Of a stretch of DNA of 16,520 nt, positions 5,487-12,431 are shown one piece after another. Location of the stretch: contig CAZRNU010000063.1 in NCBI GenBank assembly GCA_964601515.1, positions 1 to 16,520 of the forward strand, given 5' to 3'. Source of the stretch: PWND01 sp964601515. GTDB taxonomy: Bacteria; Bacteroidota; Bacteroidia; Bacteroidales; UBA7960. Position numbers and translations under genes: made by a program. Within the stretch, counting starts at the first letter, position 1. The number at the start of each line of letters is the position of its first letter. The notes beneath the pieces are model-generated. The model ran no database searches, was not told the DNA's origin, and saw nothing but the letters and a program-made list of their open reading frames with translations.

Positions 5487-8186
5487 ATGGACGAAAATAC
5501 TGTAGATAAAGAAAACGAGGAAGAGTTTGCTGAAGAATCCGATAACAATGATTCATTAGAAAGCAATGATGTACCATTATCAGAAAATCAATCGTCTGAG
5601 ATAGGAAAAGCTACACTGCTTTCAGGGATGTACCAAGATTGGTTTTTGGATTATGCTTCTTATGTGATTCTTGAAAGGGCTGTGCCTGAAATGCGCGACG
5701 GCCTTAAGCCTGTGCAAAGGAGAATTCTTCATTCAATGAAAGACCTTGATGATGGTCGTTATAATAAAGTTGCGAATATCATAGGTCATACTATGAAATA
5801 TCACCCTCACGGTGATGCATCTATTGGTGATGCTCTTGTGCAGCTTGGTCAGAAAGAACTTCTTATTGATACTCAGGGAAACTGGGGCAATACCTACACC
5901 GGCGATAGTGCCGCTGCTCCAAGGTATATTGAAGCCAGACTTTCCAAATTTGCCCTGGAGGTTGTCTTTAATCCTAAAACTACTGTTTGGAAAAATTCTT
6001 ACGACGGAAGGAATAAAGAACCTGTTACTCTTCCCGTTAAGTTTCCATTGCTTCTCGCTCAGGGTGTTGAAGGTATAGCAGTGGGTTTGGCCTCAAAAAT
6101 CCTTCCGCATAATTTTATCGAGCTTATTGATGCTTCTATTAATATTCTTAAAGGTGAAAAGCCTGATATTTATCCTGATTTTCCTACCGGTGGATTAGCT
6201 GATTTTTCAAAGTATAATGGAGGACAAAGAGGGGGAAGGGTTAGAGTTAGAGCAAAAATTTCTCAACTTGATAAGAAAACTCTTGTCATTTCTGAACTGC
6301 CTTTCGGTAGTACAACTACCTCACTTATTGATAGTATTATCAACGCCAATGATAAAGGCAAAATAAAAATCAGGAAAATTGATGATAATACAAGTAGCAA
6401 AGTTGAAATTCTTGTGCATCTGGTTCCCGGAATATCGCCTGACCAAACTATTGATGCTCTTTATGCTTTTACCGATTGTGAAATCAGTATTGCTACAAAC
6501 TGCTGTGTTATTGAAGGAAATAAGCCTAGATTTATTGATGTAAATGACATGCTGATGATCTCAACCGATCATACAGTGGAACTACTCAATAAAGAACTTG
6601 AAATTGAAAAGTTTGAACTTCTCGAACAGCTTCTTTATTCAAGCTTGGAAAAAATATTTATTGAAAACAGAATATATCGCAAAATAGAAAATTGCGAAAC
6701 TTGGGAGGCTGTTTTAAGTACTATCGATAAGGGATTAGAGCCTTTTAAAGATCAGTTCTACAGGGAAATAACCCAGGATGATATTCTCAGACTCACTGAA
6801 ATTAAAATTAAAAGAATTTCAAAATTCGATAGCTTCAAGGCTGATGAGATTATTAAAAATCTAAACGATAAACTTGAAAAGGTAAATTATAACCTTGCGC
6901 ATCTTATCGAATATGCTATTAAGTACTTTGAGCATATTAAGGAAAAATACGGCAAAGGCAGGGAAAGAAAAACTGAAATCAGATTTTTCGATACTATAGA
7001 AGCTCAGAGAGTTGCTGTTTCTAACGTTAAACTATACGTAAACAGGGAAGAGGGCTTTGCAGGAACTTCGCTTAGAAAGGATGAGTTTGTGTGCGATTGT
7101 TCCGACCTCGATGATATTATAGTTTTTAGAGACGATGGAACTTTTGTAGTTACTAAAGTTGCAGATAAATCTTTCGTTGGTAAGAATATTATTCATATTG
7201 ATGTTTTTGAGAAAAACGACGACAGAACAATATATAATATGATTTACTCCGACGGCCCACGTGGAGCAGCTTATATGAAGCGTTTCCCAGTTAAAGGCAT
7301 TACTCGTGATAAGGAGTATGACCTTACTAAAGGAACCGCAGGCTCTAAAGTGAATTATTTTACAGCTAATAAAAACGGTGAAGCTGAAGTTGTAACAGTG
7401 TATTTAAGGCATAAGCCTAAATTGAAAAAGCCTGTCTTTGATTTTGATTTCAGCGAATTGGCAGTTAAGGGAAGAAGTGCAGCCGGAAATTTACTCACAA
7501 AGCATCAGATAAGAAAAGTTGTTCTTAAAGATCAGGGAGTTTCTACTCTAAGTGCCCTGAATATCTGGTTCGATGATACTGTTATGCGTTTAAATACTGA
7601 CAAGAGAGGTAAGTTTCTTGGTGCATTTAAAGACCATGATAAGCTTATAGCACTATTCCCATCCGGTACATACAGAATAACTAATTTCGACCTTTCAAAT
7701 CGCTTTGATGAACCTCCTGTAATTATTGAAAAGTTTAATCCTGAGAAAATATATTCCGCAGTTTATATTGATGGTGAAACCCGTCAATGCTTTATTAAGA
7801 GATTTCCTGCTGAAGAATCGGATAAGATTATTTCATTTATTGGCGATTTTCCTGATAATAAGTTGCTTGGACTAACCGGAGATAAATCACCTCAAGTGAA
7901 GCTTAATCTGGTGCCTCAAGGTAAACAAAAGAAAACCGAAGAGATTGTTGGTGTAGCAGATTTTATAGGTGTTAAAAGTTATAAAGCAAAAGGAAAAAGG
8001 GCGTCGGGTTATGATGTTGAATCAATGGAATGGCTAGACCCTCTTGAACAGGAAGAAGAAGCTGTTGCTCCTGAGGAGGTTATTTCTGAAACTGAAAGTG
8101 CTGATAATAAACAGGATCCCGACACAGACAATACGCATTTTTCAGGAGAGGCAAAGCAAATAACTCTGGACTTGGATATTGATTAG
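5487..8186 (+). CDS. parC: DNA topoisomerase IV subunit A
   Basis: 899 residues. This is the breakage-reunion subunit of a type IIA topoisomerase, which with ParE decatenates daughter chromosomes. After an acidic N-terminal tail (1-40) the catalytic core begins with YQDWFLDYASYVILERA and VPEMRDGLKPVQRRILHSM. The quinolone-pocket helix reads HPHGDASIGDAL (106-117), and the DNA-linking Tyr147 sits in AAAPRYIEARL. A coiled tower/gate region spans about 370-500. The C-terminal half is a degenerate beta-pinwheel without the GyrA-box (QRRGGKG), which favours ParC over GyrA. It ends in an acidic, Glu-rich tail. The length suits Bacteroidetes ParC. parE is not adjacent in this window. The ATG at 5487 has CAGGA about ten bases upstream, and there is a promoter box some 160 bases before it. 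The position matching E. coli GyrA Ser83 is Ala111 here. Confidence 0.95.
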   Translation: MDENTVDKENEEEFAEESDNNDSLESNDVPLSENQSSEIGKATLLSGMYQDWFLDYASYVILERAVPEMRDGLKPVQRRILHSMKDLDDGRYNKVANIIGHTMKYHPHGDASIGDALVQLGQKELLIDTQGNWGNTYTGDSAAAPRYIEARLSKFALEVVFNPKTTVWKNSYDGRNKEPVTLPVKFPLLLAQGVEGIAVGLASKILPHNFIELIDASINILKGEKPDIYPDFPTGGLADFSKYNGGQRGGRVRVRAKISQLDKKTLVISELPFGSTTTSLIDSIINANDKGKIKIRKIDDNTSSKVEILVHLVPGISPDQTIDALYAFTDCEISIATNCCVIEGNKPRFIDVNDMLMISTDHTVELLNKELEIEKFELLEQLLYSSLEKIFIENRIYRKIENCETWEAVLSTIDKGLEPFKDQFYREITQDDILRLTEIKIKRISKFDSFKADEIIKNLNDKLEKVNYNLAHLIEYAIKYFEHIKEKYGKGRERKTEIRFFDTIEAQRVAVSNVKLYVNREEGFAGTSLRKDEFVCDCSDLDDIIVFRDDGTFVVTKVADKSFVGKNIIHIDVFEKNDDRTIYNMIYSDGPRGAAYMKRFPVKGITRDKEYDLTKGTAGSKVNYFTANKNGEAEVVTVYLRHKPKLKKPVFDFDFSELAVKGRSAAGNLLTKHQIRKVVLKDQGVSTLSALNIWFDDTVMRLNTDKRGKFLGAFKDHDKLIALFPSGTYRITNFDLSNRFDEPPVIIEKFNPEKIYSAVYIDGETRQCFIKRFPAEESDKIISFIGDFPDNKLLGLTGDKSPQVKLNLVPQGKQKKTEEIVGVADFIGVKSYKAKGKRASGYDVESMEWLDPLEQEEEAVAPEEVISETESADNKQDPDTDNTHFSGEAKQITLDLDID

Positions 8187-8195
8187 GGTATTTCT

Positions 8196-8209
8196 AAACA
8201 AATTTGTTT
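8196..8209. promoter_or_regulatory. Perfect 14-bp palindrome between parC and fprA
   Basis: AAACAAATTTGTTT is perfectly self-complementary. It lies 9 bases after the parC stop and 41 bases before the fprA ATG. It could be an operator for a dimeric regulator of fprA. Alternatively, as RNA it could form a weak 5-bp stem (AAACA/TGTTT) followed by CTTTTT and act as a poor terminator. It does not match the FNR consensus TTGATnnnnATCAA. No clear TAnnTTTG promoter was found in this gap. Confidence 0.4.
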
Positions 8210-8250
8210 CTTTTTGGTTGTAAAGTTTAAACGTAAAAATTATTGTTGAT

Positions 8251-9471
8251 ATGAAAGATGTTAAAGTTTCCGATACTCAAGTTCTTGATATAACAAATGA
8301 TGTTAAATGGATTGGTGTGCTTGATTATGATATTGTAACTTTTGATGTAGTTATGACTACTGAATACGGCACTACTTATAATTCATACTTTATTAATGCA
8401 AATAAAAAAGCAATTGTCGAAACAACAAAGGTTAAGTTTTGGGATACTTATCTTGATAAAATTAAAAAGGTTTGCAATCCTGCTGAAATTGAATATATTA
8501 TCTTAAATCATACCGAACCTGATCATAGCGGAAATCTTGAGAATCTGCTTAAGGTTGCGCCAAATGCAAAAGTTGTGGCTTCCAGACTTGCTATCAGCTA
8601 TCTTCAGGACCAACTCGGAAGAGGATTCGATCATATTGTTGCTAAAGATGGTGATATTCTGGATCTTGGAAATAAAACTCTGAAGTTTATTTCTGCTCCA
8701 AATCTTCACTGGCCTGATAGTATGTACACTTACCTGCAGGAAGATAAAGTTCTTTTTACTTGTGATTCTTTTGGTAGTCATTTCTGTCATCATAAAATGT
8801 ATGATAATGAGGTTGGCGATTTTGGTGAGGCTTTCAAGTATTACTTCGATGTTATCTTAAAACCGTTTAGCAAGTTTATGCTTAAAGCAATCGAGAAGAT
8901 AAGACCTTTGGAAATTAATGCTATCCTTACCGGGCACGGTCCTTTGCTTACTCATGATTGGAAAAAGTGGGTTGATATTTCGGAAAAGTATTCTCAAGAA
9001 GCAATTAATGCTCCTCAGCTAAACAGGGTTTTTATTCCTTATGTGTCTGCTTATGGAAATTCCGGACTTATGGCTGAAAAAATTGCCGAAGGTGTTAAAA
9101 TTGCCGGGAATTTTGAAGTGGAAGTTGCTGATATCGAAACAATGCCTTTGGGCGATTTGGACGAAAGACTTACAAAAAGTCAGGCCGTTATTGTGGGTTG
9201 CCCTACAATAAATCAAAATATACTCCTGCCTGTTTATAGGATGTTTGCTCTTATGAGTCCTTTAAGAGATAAAGGGAAAATTGGCGGAGCATTCGGGTCG
9301 TACGGCTGGAGCGGCGAAGCAGCTAAAAATATTAGAACCAACCTTGAAAATCTTAAATTGAATTTTGTAGGGGAGGGAGTTTTTTGTAAATTCACCCCTC
9401 ATAACGATGATTTTCAGAAATGTATAGAATACGGCAAGAAAATTGGCGAAGAGCTTAAGGCTGCCGTTTAA
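8251..9471 (+). CDS. fprA: FprA-family A-type flavoprotein (flavodiiron O2/NO reductase)
   Basis: 406 residues. The N-terminal metallo-beta-lactamase-like domain (about 1-250) holds a complete set of diiron ligands: His87, Glu89 and Asp91 in HTEPDHSGN, His153 in NLHWPDS, Asp172 in CDSFGSH, and His229 in TGHGP. A flavodoxin-like FMN domain follows from about 262 to 400 (FIPYVSAYGNSGLMAEKIA, then GCPTIN and GSYGWSGEA). This is the two-domain class A layout. No rubredoxin or flavin-reductase domain is fused, so an external rubredoxin or similar donor is needed. Family members reduce O2 to water and/or NO to N2O in the cytoplasm of anaerobes, as a scavenging defence. Sequence alone does not decide which substrate is preferred. 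The following lipoprotein gene starts 15 bases after its stop, so co-transcription is likely. Confidence 0.95.
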   Translation: MKDVKVSDTQVLDITNDVKWIGVLDYDIVTFDVVMTTEYGTTYNSYFINANKKAIVETTKVKFWDTYLDKIKKVCNPAEIEYIILNHTEPDHSGNLENLLKVAPNAKVVASRLAISYLQDQLGRGFDHIVAKDGDILDLGNKTLKFISAPNLHWPDSMYTYLQEDKVLFTCDSFGSHFCHHKMYDNEVGDFGEAFKYYFDVILKPFSKFMLKAIEKIRPLEINAILTGHGPLLTHDWKKWVDISEKYSQEAINAPQLNRVFIPYVSAYGNSGLMAEKIAEGVKIAGNFEVEVADIETMPLGDLDERLTKSQAVIVGCPTINQNILLPVYRMFALMSPLRDKGKIGGAFGSYGWSGEAAKNIRTNLENLKLNFVGEGVFCKFTPHNDDFQKCIEYGKKIGEELKAAV

Positions 9472-9486
9472 TTTATTTTGATTAAA

Positions 9487-10317
9487 ATGTACTATAAAAG
9501 GAGCTTCATATTATTTCTCGTTGCCGCGACAATTATTTTGTCGTCGTGTATAAAAGATATTCAAACGGCAAGAAGTTATGTGATTGATAAGCCTTTTAAA
9601 CCGGTAATAATTTTGCCTCCTGCAAATATCATTAAAAGTTATTATCCTTACAATCCTGATACTGCTTCCGAAAAGCCTGAAAAACTCGATGTTGCAGAGA
9701 GTCTTTTCTTAAGTAGTGTTGATGATGATGCTGTTATTAATTCCTTTATTAATTCACTTCAGGCTCGACTTACCAGGTATGGCTATAGCGTTTATGGTCC
9801 GGGAGATATGGCCGATTTTATCAGCAAAGGACAAAAAGTTTTTGTTTTTAGTGTAGCTCAGCTTGAATTAATGGAATACCCCGATACTCTCAGGCCAAAC
9901 TTTGTTTATAATAATGTGTATTACGAACAAGCTATAAAAATCAATACTCTTGTCCAAAATACCTGGTTCGAATTTTCTGAACTTAATCATCCCGACAGAC
10001 CAATAAATGTTCTGTTTAGTATGCAGCATACTTCTGATTATATCGACGGAGAATATAAGTACGATTGGAACAGGGGGAGTGTTGTTTATGAATATACTCC
10101 ATATCGGCTTTCTGATGCTGATGTGCAACGACTAAATGAGTTTTCCGGACAGCAATCGGCTCAGTATATGTATGATTTTTTGATGAATATTCACGTATCT
10201 GATAAAATTGGTAAACCCTTTAATGTTAATAATTATCTGATGCTCGACCGTGAACGTAGGATAATAAGGAAAGCTAACGACGACGAAAGGTTTTTCATTA
10301 TTAAAATGCAAGATTAG
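9487..10317 (+). CDS. Unrecognised lipoprotein
   Basis: 276 residues from the ATG at 9487. A TTG at 9478 would add three residues, but the ATG gives a better signal peptide. The N-terminus is a lipoprotein signal: basic YYKR, a hydrophobic core, and the lipobox LSSC with Cys21 as the lipidated residue. The residue after Cys is Ile, so Asp-based inner-membrane retention is not indicated. The mature protein is soluble-looking and rich in Tyr, Asn and Asp. It has an early strand PVIILPPAN, a helix around DDDAVINSFINSLQARL, and mixed alpha/beta content after that. I recognise no family or catalytic motif. It is 15 bases downstream of fprA and one base upstream of the permease ATG, so all three are probably one transcript. 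A role near the membrane alongside the permease is possible but unproven. Confidence 0.85.
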   Translation: MYYKRSFILFLVAATIILSSCIKDIQTARSYVIDKPFKPVIILPPANIIKSYYPYNPDTASEKPEKLDVAESLFLSSVDDDAVINSFINSLQARLTRYGYSVYGPGDMADFISKGQKVFVFSVAQLELMEYPDTLRPNFVYNNVYYEQAIKINTLVQNTWFEFSELNHPDRPINVLFSMQHTSDYIDGEYKYDWNRGSVVYEYTPYRLSDADVQRLNEFSGQQSAQYMYDFLMNIHVSDKIGKPFNVNNYLMLDRERRIIRKANDDERFFIIKMQD

Positions 10318-10318
10318 G

Positions 10319-11362
10319 ATGATTTCCCCACTGTTTAACCCTATTCTCATACCTTTTATTATAGCCATGTTTCTTGCTGTAACAATGGGTGGAAGCGGCA
10401 CGGGGCCTTCTTTTTCAGCTGCTTACGGTGTTAATGTTATTAGAAAAAGTATTATTCCGGGTTTGTTTGGTATTATGGTGTTCTTGGGTGCTTTTGTTGC
10501 AGGCAAAGGAACAGCCTCTACAATAGGTAAAGAGCTGCTCGATCCAAATATGATGACCATAACTATTGTTTCAATTATTCTGTTTGCGGTTGCAATTTCA
10601 TTATTAATCGCTAATCTTGCAGGAATTCCTCAGTCAACCAGTCAATCAACCGTTTTGGCTGTGTCGGCTGTGGCTATTTACTACAATGAGTTTAATTCCA
10701 GCAAACTTTTTGTCGAGATTATTCCTTCTTGGTTTATCCTGCCTGTAGTTGCTTTTTTTATCAGCTTTTTTATTGGGAAGTACATTTATAAACCTATGCG
10801 TAAACGTGGACTTACCATGCCAAGGGCTCAGAATGAGAACCTTAAGCCGGTGTGGGATATCCTACTTGTGCTTATGTCTTGCTATGTAGCTTTTTCAATT
10901 GGCTCAAATAATGTAGCCAATGCTTCCGGACCAATTGCATCTATGACAGCCAATGAACTTAATTTGCCTTCTAATGACAATTTTATAATTATAATGATTC
11001 TTTCTACTTTAATTATTGCACCAAGTTTTGGAATCGGCAGCTCTATATTCGGACATAAAATTGTTAAAAATACCGGTAAAGAAATTGTTTTGTTTGGAAA
11101 GTTTGAAGCTGTTATTATAGCTTTTGTATCTGCTTCTTTACTTCTTCTGGCATCAATAACTAAAGGTATTCCTACTTCTTTGGTTCAGTTAAATGTTGCA
11201 GCTATCTTAGGTATTGGAGCTGCAAAATTGGGCGCAAAATCTGTTTTTACAAAAATTGAAGTGAAGCGATTTTTCTATATGTGGCTTATTGCTCCTGTAA
11301 TTGCTTTTCTTATCACTCTTCTTCTAATCTGGCTTGTTGATGTTTATAATTTCAGCTTCTAA
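10319..11362 (+). CDS. PiT/CysP-family anion permease (phosphate or sulfate)
   Basis: 347 residues, about ten hydrophobic helices, arranged as two inverted halves. The second half has a near-canonical PiT signature GSNNVANASGPIASM (195-209), although the usual Asn-Asp is Asn-Asn. The first half has GGSGTGPSFSAAYG (24-37) in place of the expected GANDxANxxGT. The matching loop reads GIPQSTSQSTV (102-112), with Gln where phosphate carriers have His (STTHS). From memory, the Bacillus sulfate permease CysP has the same style of first signature (GASG..AS..) and a similar length, so sulfate or a related anion is a real alternative to phosphate. Canonical PiT proteins couple uptake to H+ or Na+. The gene starts one base after the lipoprotein stop. 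Its own TAA overlaps the stop of the convergent tsaD, leaving no room for a terminator. Confidence 0.85.
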   Translation: MISPLFNPILIPFIIAMFLAVTMGGSGTGPSFSAAYGVNVIRKSIIPGLFGIMVFLGAFVAGKGTASTIGKELLDPNMMTITIVSIILFAVAISLLIANLAGIPQSTSQSTVLAVSAVAIYYNEFNSSKLFVEIIPSWFILPVVAFFISFFIGKYIYKPMRKRGLTMPRAQNENLKPVWDILLVLMSCYVAFSIGSNNVANASGPIASMTANELNLPSNDNFIIIMILSTLIIAPSFGIGSSIFGHKIVKNTGKEIVLFGKFEAVIIAFVSASLLLLASITKGIPTSLVQLNVAAILGIGAAKLGAKSVFTKIEVKRFFYMWLIAPVIAFLITLLLIWLVDVYNFSF

Positions 11363-12384
11363 ACTTTAGTGTCATTGTATCTTGTAAAAGGACTAACATT
11401 TTGTTTTGCGAAATTATTGTCCAAGTATTTCAAATATCCTGTAACAGCAATCATTGCTGCATTGTCTGTGCAGTATTCAAATTTTGGTATAAATACTTTC
11501 CACCCGGATACTTCTGCTTCTCTTAGCATGGCATTTCTTAAACCTGAATTTGCACTTACTCCACCTGCAATTGCTACTTGCTTTATGCCGGTTTCTAAAG
11601 CCGCTTTACGCAGCTTGTTCATTAGAATCTCCACAATTGTATGCTGAATAGATGCGCATAAATCAACTTTGTTTTTTTCAATAAAATCAGCATCAACCTT
11701 CAAATTGTCTCTTAGAAAATATAGGATGGATGTTTTTAATCCACTAAAACTAAAGTCGAGCCCCGCAATGTTTGGGTGAGGAAATTTATACGCATTAGCG
11801 TTTCCTTCTTTTGCAAACTTATCAACCAAAGGCCCTCCCGGATATGGCAAACCCATAATTTTGGCAGCTTTGTCAAATGCCTCGCCGGCTGCATCGTCTA
11901 TCGTATTGCCAATTAGCTCCATCTCAAAATAATTCTTTATCAGCATTATCTGCGTATGCCCGCCTGATACGGTTAAGCATAAAAACGGAAACTCCGGAAA
12001 ATCTTTGTCTGTATCGTCTTCAATAAAATGTGCCAATATATGTGCATGCATGTGGTTAACTTCAATTAACGGTATGCCGAGTGCAAGCGAAAACGACTTT
12101 GCAAAGGATGCGCCAACCAATAGCGAACCCAATAATCCGGGTCCATTAGTAAAAGCCACAGCATGTAATTGATTTTTACTTATATTTGCAATGCTTAATG
12201 CCTTGTCTATTACAGGAATTATGTTTTGTTGATTTGCCCTTGATGCCAACTCCGGTACAACCCCTCCGAAATCTTTGTGGATTTGCTGATTTGCTGTAAC
12301 ATTGGCAAGAATTTTGCGTTTATTTAGTATAGCTGCGGATGTATCATCACATGAAGATTCAATCCCTAATATATAAATACTCAT
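11359..12384 (-). CDS. tsaD: tRNA N6-adenosine threonylcarbamoyltransferase TsaD
   Basis: 341 residues, the usual family length (Gcp/Kae1/YgjD). TsaD transfers the threonylcarbamoyl group from TC-AMP to A37 of ANN-decoding tRNAs, forming t6A with TsaB and TsaE in the cytoplasm. Visible landmarks: the N-terminal ASKHA nucleotide loop GIESSCDDTSAA; FTNGPGLLGSLLVGASFAK; metal-binding HMHAH with His111 and His115; SGGHTQ; IAGGVSANSGLR; and CTDNAAMIA supplying the third ligand Asp307. All key residues are intact. Its stop TAG (11359-11361) overlaps the permease TAA (11360-11362) on the opposite strand. Upstream it is divergent from the tamB-like gene with only 46 bases between the two starts, a pairing I recall as common in Bacteroidetes. 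A -7 box lies about 40 bases upstream of the ATG. Confidence 0.97.
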   Translation of the reverse strand: MSIYILGIESSCDDTSAAILNKRKILANVTANQQIHKDFGGVVPELASRANQQNIIPVIDKALSIANISKNQLHAVAFTNGPGLLGSLLVGASFAKSFSLALGIPLIEVNHMHAHILAHFIEDDTDKDFPEFPFLCLTVSGGHTQIMLIKNYFEMELIGNTIDDAAGEAFDKAAKIMGLPYPGGPLVDKFAKEGNANAYKFPHPNIAGLDFSFSGLKTSILYFLRDNLKVDADFIEKNKVDLCASIQHTIVEILMNKLRKAALETGIKQVAIAGGVSANSGLRNAMLREAEVSGWKVFIPKFEYCTDNAAMIAVTGYLKYLDNNFAKQNVSPFTRYNDTKV

Positions 12385-12416
12385 TTCGTCTGAAAAGCAT
12401 TAATAAACCCTTATTT

Positions 12417-12422
12417 AAGGAG
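12417..12422 (+). promoter_or_regulatory. Shine-Dalgarno AAGGAG deciding the tamB start
   Basis: AAGGAG is a strong ribosome-binding sequence, unusual here because most genes in the window lack one. It ends eight bases before ATA at 12431. The next in-frame codons are AAA AAA AAT, followed by a membrane helix. No ATG, GTG or TTG lies at a usable distance in any frame, so this site is the main evidence for an AUA start. Confidence 0.65.
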
Positions 12423-12423
12423 A

Positions 12424-12431
12424 CAAAAGTA
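12424..12431 (-). promoter_or_regulatory. Putative -7 box for tsaD (TACTTTTG)
   Basis: The minus strand reads TACTTTTG, matching TAnnTTTG and identical to the box proposed for the SUI1 gene. Transcription would begin about 33 bases before the tsaD ATG. The box sits between the Shine-Dalgarno and the presumed start codon of the divergent tamB-like gene and shares base 12431 with that codon. No -33 element was recognised. Confidence 0.5.

Noticed and set aside
5487..8186. Assignment of the topoisomerase as GyrA
   Set aside because: No GyrA-box is seen in the C-terminal domain, and the core wording (AAAPRYIEARL, HPHGDASIGDAL) fits Bacteroidetes topoisomerase IV subunit A better.
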